DNA of 64,000 bases. It comes from Saitoella complicata NRRL Y-17804 (lineage: Eukaryota > Ascomycota > Saitoellomycetes > Saitoellales > Saitoellaceae). Shown here piece after piece: positions 39,539-49,900 of this stretch. The DNA lies in the NCBI RefSeq assembly GCF_001661265.1, contig NW_017566995.1:558001-622000 (forward strand). The letters run 5' to 3'. Below the pieces are notes generated by a model that saw only the letters and a program-made list of their open reading frames with translations, made no database searches and had not been told where the DNA came from. Made by a program: the position numbers and the translations under genes. Positions within the stretch are counted from its first letter, which is position 1, and each line of letters starts with the position of its first letter.

Positions 39539-40978
39539 CTAGACAGAAATCGTCTTGAAAACATTAAAACCATTGCCCGCCGTACTGACCACAACTCCCG
39601 GAATCTGCGGATGCCAATGCACCTCCTTGATCTGCTCCTGCCCCTGATGCACAAACATCAGTTGACTGGGAACCTCCATACCCCCGGCTTTCGCCAATTC
39701 CCTCCGCCCAGCCTCTTCTTCCGCATCGAGCTCGACGGAGAGGTCCCAGAGGGTGACTTGATCGTCCGCACCAGCGACAGCGAGGACAGAGTCCTCAGTG
39801 GGGTGGAACTCGATGGACGTGATAGGTGCTGTGTGCCACTTAAACGTCGCAACCGGCTCCGGCGTCTTTCCCTTCCCAAACGTCCGCAAATCCCAAACAC
39901 TGAACCGTCCATCATCCGCACCAGTCGCAAGGAGGTAGTTTACGCGTTTGTTCCACGTGAGGACGTTGACGTCCGTGTTGGGGTGTGCATTGATCGAGAG
40001 CGCGGGTTTCTTGGTTTTGGAACGGGTGTCGAAGATTTTGAGGGTGCCGTCTGAAGCGCAGGATGCGAAGACCGTGGGTTCGGAGGGGGACCATTGGACG
40101 TCTTCGACGGACGCGGTGTGGCCGGTGAATGGACCCGTGGTTGACCATTGTCCGGCGTCGTTGCGGGAGGTGAGGTAAATTTTTCCGGCGCAGTCGCCTG
40201 TGAGGAGGCGAGGTTGGGTGGGGTGCCAATCCACTGCGAAGCCCTCGGTCCTGCCGTGGGATTTGATGGTGTGGAGGGGGGCTTGGGCACTGTGGAGTTG
40301 AGCGCCTGGGATATCGAAGGATTGAACTTGGGGCTCGATGTCGAAGATGTGGACTTCGCCAGATTCCATCATGGTTGCGACGAGGTGGTTTTGGGACCAG
40401 GTCTTGGGGGTTGCGCGGATGCGGTTGGTGCCGGAGTTGATTTTGACGGAACGATGTTCGATGATTGGGTCGCCTTCCTCGGCTTCGTCTTCATCGTCGG
40501 ATTCTTCGTCGTGGACTTGGGTTTTGTTGAGAGAGGAGAGCTTCATGATCGTGATCTCGTTGTCGGAGGGTTTTGCGGCTTGAGTACCGGTGACGAGGTA
40601 GGTGGTAGCTGGGAAAGTGCTTCGCTCCTCTCCGAGGTTATCCCACAGCACGTCGAACGACAGACTTGGCCATGTAACGTTCATGGTATGCAGCATCTCG
40701 TATACACTCTGATCCGCCTCCAACACCTCATCCTTCCCCAACTTCTTATTAGGAAGCCAGACCTCGGTCTCCTCGACCTGCTCCTCCTCCTCATCCTCAT
40801 CATCGACATCCATACCATCCTCGCCAGCCTCGACGTATTCCTCCTCAGACTCAAACTCATCCTCCCACTGGTCCTCGAACTCTCCCATACCCTGATCACC
40901 ATCGGCATCGACGCCGGCAGCGCGAGAGCCGTTCTTGAGGGCAAGGTCGGACGTATCGTCGGCAGCACGTTTCGACAT
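39539..40978 (-). CDS. RRB1: Ribosome assembly WD40 protein Rrb1 (GRWD1)
   Basis: This intronless gene encodes 479 residues from the ATG at 40978 (MSKRAADD). After an N-terminal, very acidic region (about 28-70, with DVDDEDEEEEQVEETE) comes the RBAP46/48-like opening VYEMLHTMNVTWPSLSFDVL. WD40 repeats follow: GFAVDWHPTQPRLLTGDCAG, SVEDVQWSPSEPTVFASCAS and SIEFHPTEDSVLAVAGADDQ. Rrb1 is a dedicated nucleolar chaperone of ribosomal protein L3. An in-frame ATG 39 codons upstream would add an unrelated-looking extension, so the downstream start is preferred. The length matches yeast Rrb1 (511). Confidence 0.94.
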   Translation of the reverse strand: MSKRAADDTSDLALKNGSRAAGVDADGDQGMGEFEDQWEDEFESEEEYVEAGEDGMDVDDEDEEEEQVEETEVWLPNKKLGKDEVLEADQSVYEMLHTMNVTWPSLSFDVLWDNLGEERSTFPATTYLVTGTQAAKPSDNEITIMKLSSLNKTQVHDEESDDEDEAEEGDPIIEHRSVKINSGTNRIRATPKTWSQNHLVATMMESGEVHIFDIEPQVQSFDIPGAQLHSAQAPLHTIKSHGRTEGFAVDWHPTQPRLLTGDCAGKIYLTSRNDAGQWSTTGPFTGHTASVEDVQWSPSEPTVFASCASDGTLKIFDTRSKTKKPALSINAHPNTDVNVLTWNKRVNYLLATGADDGRFSVWDLRTFGKGKTPEPVATFKWHTAPITSIEFHPTEDSVLAVAGADDQVTLWDLSVELDAEEEAGRRELAKAGGMEVPSQLMFVHQGQEQIKEVHWHPQIPGVVVSTAGNGFNVFKTISV

Positions 40979-41203
40979 TTTGTATTGGGTATTGAACTGG
41001 AGGAGGTGGTTGCCTCTATAGTTATCGTTATCGCAAAAAAGTTGGCCGGCGTCGCGGGGTTCAGGGCAAGCTGTGCTGCGCCACACCAGGCTCATCAGTG
41101 CGTGGGAACACTCCTCTGGGGCCGAAGCCAGCCGGTGACGGAATCGCTCCTTAAGCTTGTTCGATCATGTCGTGAAGCAAAGCAAGATATATATTCTTAA
41201 TAA

Positions 41204-42946
41204 CTACTCCCAGCCAAACAGCACAAACCCAATCCACCCAATCCTGGTCCAACTCAACAACATAAACTCCACAAACCACGCCAACAACTCTCCATACGTG
41301 AAGAACCCAAATCCAGAACTCCCCGTTGTCTCTCCCTTCTCCTTCCCTGAATTGTCATTCATGCCAGGTAAAATAAAGTCCACCAGTTGGCCAGGTGGAC
41401 CATTCTTGAACCAGTTGGTGCGGTCGACCCAGGAGCGCATGTGAGCGATGGTAGGACGGGTTCGGGGATCTTTAAGGTACTATTCACCACAAGTCATTAG
41501 CTTGTGTTCACGGAATCACTGAAGGAGGAACAACCATGATGAGAATGCGCGTGTAGATTCCAATATGGAAATGCCCAGCCGTGCCAATGGCGTCGACGAA
41601 GGTACAATTGTTGGCCAGAATACTCCACTCGTTCGGAGACCATGTCTGGAGGAACCAAGCGGGAGGGGTGTACCTGTTCATAATATTAGCATCCCTCATC
41701 CTTGGGAAAGGGACCTGAAGATCACAGACTTCTCTGTAAATAGCCCTTCAGGCAAGAAATGCAAACTCGGTCGATGAAACCCGGTAGCCATAATAATCGC
41801 ATCACACTCAACCTTCATCGGATGTCCCGGCCCACCCTTCGGTACTCCCTGTGCCCTTCTAACGAACTGGATCCCATCTTCATCCACACCGACGATATCA
41901 CCCCTCAACCACCTTGCCCTCCCCTGTCTGATCAGTTCCAGCGCAGTGGAATTAACCATTGGCGTGGAGGAGAAGAGACCTTTACCGCCGGGCGGGGGTG
42001 CGATGGATTTGAGATCGCGGTAGAAGAAGGTGCGGAGGAGGAATTCGGGGATGCGAGAGAAGATGGTTTCGTGGCCGAGGGGTTGGAGGGAGATTAGGGC
42101 GTCGATGAGGGGATGGCGGGGGATGATCCATTTGTCGCTCTATAGCATTCAGTCAGTATGATATTTGACGGATGTGATATCTAGGAGGAAGAAATACTCG
42201 AGCCAAGATGTCGATTTCGCGAGAACCCTTGTCGACACAGTACTGGAGTGCCTCGACGGCACTCGCACCGCCGCCGACGACCGCTACTTCCTTGCTATAG
42301 ACGTCAACGGCACGCTTCGTCAACTCGGACGAATGCACAAGTGTCCCCTTATACTTCTCCATCCCCGGCATATGAACCATCTTGGGCTCCCCACACGTCC
42401 CAATAGCCGCAATCACCGCATCGAACTCCTCATCCGGATTATTGTTGATGATCCACTTATTATGGTTGCGCGGAGAACGGGAGACACGCTTGACATCGGT
42501 ATCGAACCGAGTCTTGGGCTGAAGATCGTATTTTGTCCAGATGTGACGGATCTCGCGAACGATTGAGGCACGAGTTGGATAGCCGGTGTGCCAAGTCACG
42601 TCAGGGTGGAACCGGTACATGAGGGAGTTGATCTGTTCACTCAGGGATCAGCTCTGTTTACCAGAATATTCGTCACCGAGTGAACAACCTGTAGACCACT
42701 CGTGTCATTCACTTTCGTCCAAATCCCACCCACGTTGTCCTTTCCGCCCTTCTCGAATAAGACTACGTCCACGCCATGTCCGATACAATGAGCAGCCGAG
42801 CTGACACCGGTCAACCCTGCACCGATGATCGCTACACGGAATTGGTCATGAGAGCTAGCATACTCTGCCGAGGGAGGTGGACGAGGCGAGAAGAGGTAGT
42901 GGATCAAGCGCTGGAGGAGCTCGTAGAGGAAGAGGAAGGGGTGCAT
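41204..42946 (-). CDS. FAD-dependent (flavin-containing) monooxygenase, membrane-anchored
   Basis: Five exons (42689-42946, 42198-42632, 41715-42139, 41535-41673, 41204-41479) join over introns of 56, 57, 40 and 55 nt into 510 residues. The protein starts with a hydrophobic segment (FLFLYELLQRLIHYLF), then the FAD motif VAIIGAGLTGVSSAA and the NADPH motif VAVVGGGASAVEAL. The FMO-like KYKGTLVHSSEL lies between them and IIMATGFHRPS follows. Aromatic residues near SPNEWS and the final hydrophobic helix (ELLAWFVEFMLLSW) suggest a membrane-bound form. Two introns use unusual GTTGTT donors and one is only 40 nt. Such enzymes oxygenate nitrogen, sulfur or ketone groups; the substrate is unknown. No other biosynthetic genes lie beside it, so a cluster role is not supported. 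Confidence 0.87.
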
Positions 42947-43217
42947 CGTATACCTATTCCGGGGGATAGTTAGGTGGGCGGTAAATTGTATCTATTATGT
43001 ACATCTGCCAAGGTTCAAAACAGGTTATCTACGAAATGAAGGGTTATGTCATTGTCCGGCGGTGCCGGTGCACTCCAGACGCGCCTGCATCGTGGCCACC
43101 CGTGGGACCATCGGCTATGTGCTCCTTCGTTATTCTTGTTTTTCTCGTCAGATACGTGATTGCTAGGATTGATCAAAAGGCTACGGACATCGTCTTGGGG
43201 AAAGTGTCAGACGACAA

Positions 43218-44585
43218 TCAGTCACTGTTGACCGCCTCAAACATCTCCGTCGCGGCCATCCTCAGACCTTGCACCAACGGCTTCACGCCAAGCTGACACG
43301 TCATATCCAGATCCCAAATCTTCAGCCTCATATCATCGATCACCTTCATCAATTCCGCGACTAACGCCATAAACGCTTTCTCTGTTCCAGTCATCCCTCC
43401 ACTCTCCTCCTCGAGCTTCGCGAATCTGGACAATTGGTCAACGAGCTCGTGACGAATATGGCGAAGAACTTTGAGGTGTGGTGCAACTCGAAGTTGAAGT
43501 TCGTCACCGAGGTCCCAGATCGAGGCGGATAGGGCGGTGACAACGGTGGAGAGATGCCAGACTGTTTCGGGAAAGCCGCGGTCGAGACGTTCGCGTGCAA
43601 GGTTCGTGGGGAATTTGTAGACGCCCAAAGGAGATCTGGGAGTGCTGACGCCGGATGAATGAGGGGGGATCTCTGAGGATGCACTGACCTCGGAGTATGT
43701 GAAGGCGCTGGATTCGATGGGGCTGTCGAGGATGGAATGTTCGGTGTCGTTCGAGATGAGTGCGGATTGCTCCATGGGTTGATCCATGGGTTGGTATTCT
43801 TCCTCGTCGATGTAACCTTCTGTGTATGCATCCCCAGGCGTCGTGCGCATGAGAGGTTCATTGGGTAGATCGACGACGGCGGTGGTCTGCGGCAACTCGT
43901 GAACGTCATCCGCGAATTGCTCGCAAACCGGGTTCTCTTGAGTAGACTGATGAAAATCATCAAACCGAAGTTCGCCCTCATGCAATTGAGATGCGTCACT
44001 CGGGCTTGCCTGGGCATGCCCTGGTTCTTTGACCTGGTCTGTCATTCCCGCCTTCTCCAAACTCCCCCACAAGAACTTGAAGACGCCAGGTGGGAAGCTC
44101 GTCTCCCAACCCACCGGGCAATTCTGAACCGAAACATCCAGCCATATATCATGATGGAACAGCTCGGCTTCCGCGCGAATGTGTTGCACCCATGTGTCCT
44201 TGAAGTAGTCACACGCGTTTCCAAATGCCACATCGCTCTCGAACGCCAAATATACCTGGTATTCGATGCTTCGCGCCTCTTTGAGGATAGCATGCTCGAG
44301 CCAAATTGAAGCTTGAAGTGGACTATCGAGGTTTGCAGGGAAGGGGGTGTCAAACCTGGAAGATTCAGAGGTACTGGTATACGTACCGTGTTTGCCTATA
44401 TAGTCATATAGCTGTCGCGTTATGGCATCGTAAATCAGTGGTTCGAGACGAAACTCTTCCAAAGGTTGACCTATATTTGGTTGATTATGCCCAAAGGTCC
44501 AACGAGAGCGGAGGATCTTGAGGTGCGAGCCATCCTCAGCGTAGGGGAGTTTGGTGAATGGTTGAAACGTGAGATGAAAGAACAT
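43218..44585 (-). CDS. Unrecognised protein of 455 residues
   Basis: A single open frame of 455 codons runs from an ATG at 44585, flanked by intergenic sequence. I do not recognise the protein. Its first half is rich in aromatic and acidic residues (LDSPLQASIWLEHAILKEAR, then HIRAEAELFHHDIWLDVSVQ). The middle (about 185-310) is a low-complexity Ser/Glu/Pro stretch. The last 140 residues look helical, with periodic leucines (LQLRVAPHLKVLRHIRHELV) that could form a coiled coil. There are no transmembrane segments, signal peptide or known catalytic motif. Codon use resembles the neighbours. The N-terminal part resembles fungal nuclear or silencing-associated orphan proteins only in composition, which is not evidence of function. 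Confidence 0.72.
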   Translation of the reverse strand: MFFHLTFQPFTKLPYAEDGSHLKILRSRWTFGHNQPNIGQPLEEFRLEPLIYDAITRQLYDYIGKHGTYTSTSESSRFDTPFPANLDSPLQASIWLEHAILKEARSIEYQVYLAFESDVAFGNACDYFKDTWVQHIRAEAELFHHDIWLDVSVQNCPVGWETSFPPGVFKFLWGSLEKAGMTDQVKEPGHAQASPSDASQLHEGELRFDDFHQSTQENPVCEQFADDVHELPQTTAVVDLPNEPLMRTTPGDAYTEGYIDEEEYQPMDQPMEQSALISNDTEHSILDSPIESSAFTYSEVSASSEIPPHSSGVSTPRSPLGVYKFPTNLARERLDRGFPETVWHLSTVVTALSASIWDLGDELQLRVAPHLKVLRHIRHELVDQLSRFAKLEEESGGMTGTEKAFMALVAELMKVIDDMRLKIWDLDMTCQLGVKPLVQGLRMAATEMFEAVNSD

Positions 44586-45117
44586 GGTAATACACGAAAC
44601 CTCTTGCTTAGGGTGTAGATGCTTCTCTCTGATTCGTTATTCAGATGGTCTAGGGCCCATTAGCGGGCATGGCGAGGTGGCTGTCAAATATACCACGGTC
44701 CGGTTCCGTCCTATCAACGTGCCAGACTTAGACATGCGTCAGGTGACAGCAGCGAGCTCGAGAAGGCTAGGCGGATGTTCAAGGTCAGCCCTGGTAATTC
44801 TTAGGGTTGTTTTTCGTCCATCGTATAGTATCGAGCTACATATTCCCAGAATATGAACCATACTGTACCTCCTAAGCCTTCGCGTCCTGAATCTCGATGC
44901 TCAGAAATTCGCAGGCTATGGAAACGATCCTTGTTTTCTCATACAATTGTTTGCACCTGATCATGAAGAAATCTGGATGTATCCAAGATCTCCTCCGTTC
45001 TCTCCGAAATGCAGCTGCGCAAATCGTTCGCACGTTCAGCTGCACCCCGCATCGGACTCCGCTTCCGAACCCGCACTCCGACGACATTCGCTCCCAGCAA
45101 CTGGCGGTCATTGTTCA
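44586..45117. promoter_or_regulatory. Divergent intergenic region, orphan gene / quinone oxidoreductase
   Basis: About 530 bp between two start codons. A plus-strand frame from 45009 reads MQLRKSFARSAAPRIGLRFR and looks like a mitochondrial presequence, but it is out of frame with the oxidoreductase exon and no simple splice joins them. The remainder shows no gene. Confidence 0.4.
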
Positions 45118-46336
45118 ATGGCATCCCAAATGAAGGCTATCCAATTGACAGAATACGTCAAGGTGTCTCCCCCCTCCGCTCTCTCCTCGGCCGCAATTAT
45201 CTGATCTATGACTTCTTAGGGCCCCCTCGACCTAACCCCCACCACCCTCCCTCGCCCAACCCCCAAACCAGACGAATCCCTCATCCGCATCCACGCCGCC
45301 GCAACAAACTTCTTCGACCTCCTCCAAATCGCCGGGAAATACCAGAATCAACCACCCTTCCCCTGGATCGCAGGTGCCGAATTCGCCGGGATCGTCGAGG
45401 AGATCGGCGCCGGCTCTTCCTCTTTCAAAACGGGTGATAAGGTGTTTGGGTACGTTCAGGGTGCGTATGCCGAGTACTGCTGTGTCAAAACATCCACACT
45501 CCTTCCTGTTCCGAAGGGTTGGTCATTTGCGGACGCGGCGGGGTTGTTTATTACTGCGCCGACGAGTTATGCAGCGTTGACGATCCGTGCGGAAGCGAAG
45601 AGGGGGGAGTGGGTTTTGGTGCATGCGGGTGCGGGTGGGGTGGGGTTGTTTGCGATTCAGGTTGCGAAGGCGGTTGGGTGTACGGTTATTGCTACTGCGG
45701 TATGTACATAACGTGTTGATCGAGAGTTTGTGCGTGATGAGTGCTGATGTGTGAGGGGCGGCTATAGTCTACGGCGGAGAAGTTGGCGATATGTAAACGA
45801 TTTGGAGCGGATCATGTCATCAGCTATTCGGACACTGATTGGGTGAAGGAAGTCCTGCGCTTGCGTCCAGGCGGGGTCGATATCGTCTTCGACCCCGTTG
45901 GCCTCATTAACCAATCCCTCAAATGCACAGCCTGGAACGGGCGTCTCCTCATCATCGGTTTCGCCGCCGGTGCAATCGAGCAAGTCCCCATGAATCGAGT
46001 ACTCCTGAAGAACGTCAGTCTCGTCGGTGTGCATTGGGGCGAGTACATGAAGAAAGGCGTGGAAGCGGGGACTGTGGAGAGGGTTTGGAGGGACATTTTG
46101 GGGATGATTGGGGAGGGGAAGATTAAGCCTATTACGAATGAGAAGGTTTATGAGGGGCTGGAGAACGTTGGGAAGGCGTTGAAAGGTGTGTGTCTGCTGT
46201 GTACTACATAGCTATTTGAGATTGCTGACACAGGACGCACACAGCTCTTGGTGCGAGGGAGACTTGGGGGAAGGTTGTGGCCAAGGTGTGTGAGGATGGG
46301 GATAAGAAGCCTACGGAGGTGGTGGCGAAGCTTTAA
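45118..46336 (+). CDS. Medium-chain (zeta-crystallin-type) quinone oxidoreductase
   Basis: Four exons (45118-45162, 45220-45699, 45768-46185, 46245-46336) join over introns of 57, 68 and 59 nt into 344 residues. The N-terminus reads MASQMKAIQLTEYVKGPLDL, typical of NADPH:quinone reductases. The Rossmann fold motif is VLVHAGAGGVGLFAIQVAKA, and the catalytic-domain segment VFGYVQGAYAEYCCV and the C-terminal MNRVLLKNVSLVGVHWGEY agree with the quinone oxidoreductase branch. The zinc-binding cysteines of alcohol dehydrogenases are absent, as expected for this branch. The enzyme reduces quinones or alpha,beta-unsaturated carbonyls with NADPH. Start codon choice is between 45118 and the ATG at 45130; both are in frame. 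Confidence 0.9.
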
Positions 46337-46988
46337 GGTGACTGCAATGTGAAGAAGGTGTTGTTGCATAGTTGCCTCTCATAATGGAGTTTGAGCTAAC
46401 AGCGATACAGGTTGTTCGACCGTGGGAGCGAACCTTAGGGAAGCAATGCGGTATAAGCTTATACCCACCGTTGATCGGCAGCTGGAGTTTTGGAGAAACA
46501 CCGGAAAAGGGTAGTGTAGGATATATTGAAGACCTTGATACTCTTTTGGAATACCAGATGCTTATTCGTTGACGCGTACGTGCAATTGCTTTTGTCTACT
46601 TGTCTTTCTCGTGCTTCTCCATGTTCACAGAGCCACGAGCACCACTGCGGTCATGACAAGCGATCCGAGCGACGTCTTAACCATCGAAATTCAAGTTGTC
46701 TTCTCTCTTGTAACATTTTCTCCCAATGCCCTCCCTCCTGTTTGCTCGGTGCGGCGGCACAGACCAAGCGCGATGTCTCACCCCGAAACCGCCGTACACC
46801 GACATCAAAGGAACAAAGCACAAAAGAGAAGAACCTGAACACCATGACCATTGCTTTGACATGTTTGATTATGAGACTACCGTTCGTTAAAGGACCCTTA
46901 ACCGTGAAGACGACGATGGATATATAGCGGAGCAGAGACCGTTGCTGTCGCACCAGCGATAACTTCGAAACTCATTAACGCGACGAGG
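46337..46988. promoter_or_regulatory. Upstream region of the Ser/Thr-rich protein gene
   Basis: About 650 bp of mixed sequence. It includes an intron-like GTACGT...ACAG block (46573-46629), which could be a 5' UTR intron of the downstream gene. The TATATAG at about 46920 lies 70 bp upstream of the start codon and may be a TATA-like element. No protein gene is supported. Confidence 0.4.
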
Positions 46989-49900
46989 ATGCTGATCTTC
47001 TCCTTCTTCGCCCTCCTCTTGACGATACAGCTAGCTGCAGCTGAGCCTGTTTCTGCTGCGACGGCGACATCATGTCCAGCAACAACCAACCCAGCCGTCA
47101 AATCCGCACTCTCGCATCTCTCCAGCCGTAGAGCGACGTCGTTTTGCTCCAGCTATGCCAGCATTACGCCCGTGACGAAGACAATCGTCGTTACGAGTCT
47201 GACGACCAAAACGAGTACGAAGACGGCGGTGAAGACGAGTACGAAGCTCGTGAAGGGGAAGAAGACGCAGTGGAGTACGAAGTGGGTCACGATCACCAAA
47301 ACTGGGACGAGGACTGCGACGGCGACAAAGACGGTTGAGAAGGATGTTACGAGTACGAAGATGGTTACGACTGTCATTCCGGCTATCATCACGAAGGTTG
47401 TTTCCGGTACTACGATCACCAGAGTCACCCGCACGACGACCTCATACCTCCCCACCACCACCACTGCGACGTTGACGCACCACTCCGGCGTCTACCTCAC
47501 CGCAACATCGACCCGAAGCACCCTAACCACCGAGACGATCCCCGTCACAATCACAGATTCCACTGGGAGCAGCACGACCCTAACCATCACCGCCACGGAA
47601 AACCAACCCATCATCGAGACCGTCTTCTACAAACGCGACCTCTCCACCGACGACCTCGAGCAAGATCTCTACAAACGCAGAGTCCCCCCCACTACAAGTA
47701 GCACCACGACTTACGCGCCCAGTGCATTGAGCGCAGCGTGTTCGTGCCTCATCACTCCCGCAATTCACACCTCACTCATCCTCACCCGTCCCATCCAGAC
47801 CGCCACCGTGACAGCGACCTCGACTAGCGTCGTCACGTCGACTTCCTACACAAGCACGGTGAAGTCCGTTACGACGAATACGAAGAAGATTTGGCGGACG
47901 GCGTACGCGACTTCCACAGTCCCCATCACGGAAACGAAGGTCGTGACGGTTACGGGGACGGTTACGGATGTTGTGGGGAGTACGGTGACGGAGAGGGGAA
48001 GTACCGTGGTGGTGGCGGGGACGAGTACGGTGTTGAGTGTTGTCGAAAAAGCTGTAACTAAGGGTGTTACGGAGGATATCACGATGCCCGTTACGAAAAC
48101 TGTCAAAACCCTCGTCAAACTGGTGACTGAGACAGCGGTGGCGTATTCAACGACGACGAGGATGGAGGAGGAGAGTGTTGTGGTGGAGACGCTGACCGAG
48201 ACACTGACGGTGGGGAGTACGAGTGTGGTGAGCGTCAAAACCTCGAGTCCTACTTCATCACCTTTGGTGTTGGCTGCGTCGTTCACGCCGGGACCGTTGA
48301 ATCTGGTTATTGTTACTGATTTGGGGGATGGGACTGCCACCGCCGCTTCGTCTGCTTCTTCGGCGTTGACGTCTTCAGGGGTTGTTTCTTCGTCATCGTC
48401 GGCGAGCGAGTCCGCGCCCACGCCCGTGCCGGTGATGATCTACGCGCCTACTTCGAGCGCTGTTGCTGTCTCGGACGAGGTGTCGAACAGTAGTAGTCTG
48501 ACTGAGACTGGGAGTGTTGGTGTTGTTGTGCCGAGTCCTAATCCTGTTGTGATTTATGCGTCTTCGGTTGGGGATGAGGATGGTTCGAGTGTCGCGGCTT
48601 TGGCTTCGTCTATCTCGGATGTTTCAGGCAGTGCAGCTACATCGGCTGTGGTTGAGGAAGAAAGGACCATGGCCAGCGAGGCGGCTGCGTCTACGGTCCA
48701 GGCGTCTGCGATCGCTGTTGCTGCTAGTACGATGGCTGTGAACACCTCCACATCTGCTGCTCCGTACTCGACTTTGGTTGGTTTGAACACTACTTCGAGC
48801 GTCGACGGTGCTGGGTTGAGTTCTACGACTGTGACTGAGATTTCTTCTTCCCCGATTGTTGCGTCTCACACGATTTCGAAGTCTGCGACTGAGACGACTA
48901 GTACTTCCGAGGTCGGCGAGCCCAGTTCATCGGAAGCGGAATCCAGTGCGGTTTTGGCCGGAACTAGTACAGAGAGCTCAACGACGGATGATGTTACGAG
49001 TACGGAGGCCACTTCTGCTTCGTTCACGGACGTTAGTTCAAGCTCATTGTCTGAGGTATTCACGACCTCGGAGTTGACTTTCTCGGAGACTACTGTTCCG
49101 GACGCTTCGAGTTCTTCATCGACGGAAATCCCTCAGGCCACTTTGACGGCTGCGGAGTCGAGCGTGACTTCGGCTTCGGCCAGTGCTGTTGAGAGTGCAA
49201 CGGAGGAGGAGACTACGAGCGCTGAATCAACTTCCTGTTCCTTGACGGATGTCAGCTCTAGCTTTTTCGTTGCATCCTCTACTAGTGAGACTGCATCCTC
49301 TACTAGTGAGACTGCCTCGAGCGAGACGTCTTCGGCCGTCTTCTCGGCTACACAGTCTACAAGCGATGGCGTGTCTTTAACAGCAGTATCCGATGTCGAA
49401 AGTGCGTCTCCGATCGCATCGTCTATTCCTATAGAGAGCAGCAGCGTGTCCATGATCTCTTCTGGCGTGGTTGCTTCTTCCACCGAGAATGTAGCGACGA
49501 CGACGCCTACGCCTGGAGCGGATGTACGTTACGTCGAAACTTCACTTAGTGACGAAGCTACAAGCAGCACGATCATTTCGTCCGCCACTTCCGTCCTTGT
49601 GTCTGCACTTTCTTCGGCTTCAGTTGCTTCTTCGTATGCCTCCTCATCCGCTACTTCCTCTGCGGTATCTTCCGCCTCGGCAGCATCTTCATACGCGCCC
49701 TCGTCCGCTGTCTCCTCCTCCGCACCTCTTGCAACAATGGCCATGAAGCTTTCTGTCAGTGATGGAACATCAATCAGCTTCAGCCTCTTTGGTGGTGCGT
49801 ACAATGTGACGGCTGAGTCTGGCAAAGCTGCTAGTCTCACGCTTGCTCCTCGTGCCTCCGGAGCAACAGGCCAGGGTCTCTACGATATCTACACCGGCTC

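Noticed and set aside
40148-41200. A 350-codon plus-strand frame across RRB1
   Set aside because: It is a shadow of the conserved WD40 gene on the minus strand. Its translation has no domain and runs past the RRB1 start.
41204-44585. A secondary-metabolite cluster (monooxygenase, oxidoreductase, MFS transporter)
   Set aside because: The candidate enzymes are separated by housekeeping genes, the transporter is 27 kb away, and no polyketide, peptide or terpene synthase is present.
45009-45117. Presequence-like MQLRKSFARSAAPRIGLRFR upstream of the quinone oxidoreductase
   Set aside because: It is in a different frame from the oxidoreductase, and no GT-AG pair I could find joins it in phase to the next exon. 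Kept only as a note.
47846-48421. Minus-strand frames inside the Ser/Thr-rich gene
   Set aside because: Repetitive Ser/Thr codons leave the opposite strand open. The products are low-complexity Val/Thr/Glu strings without starts in a good context.
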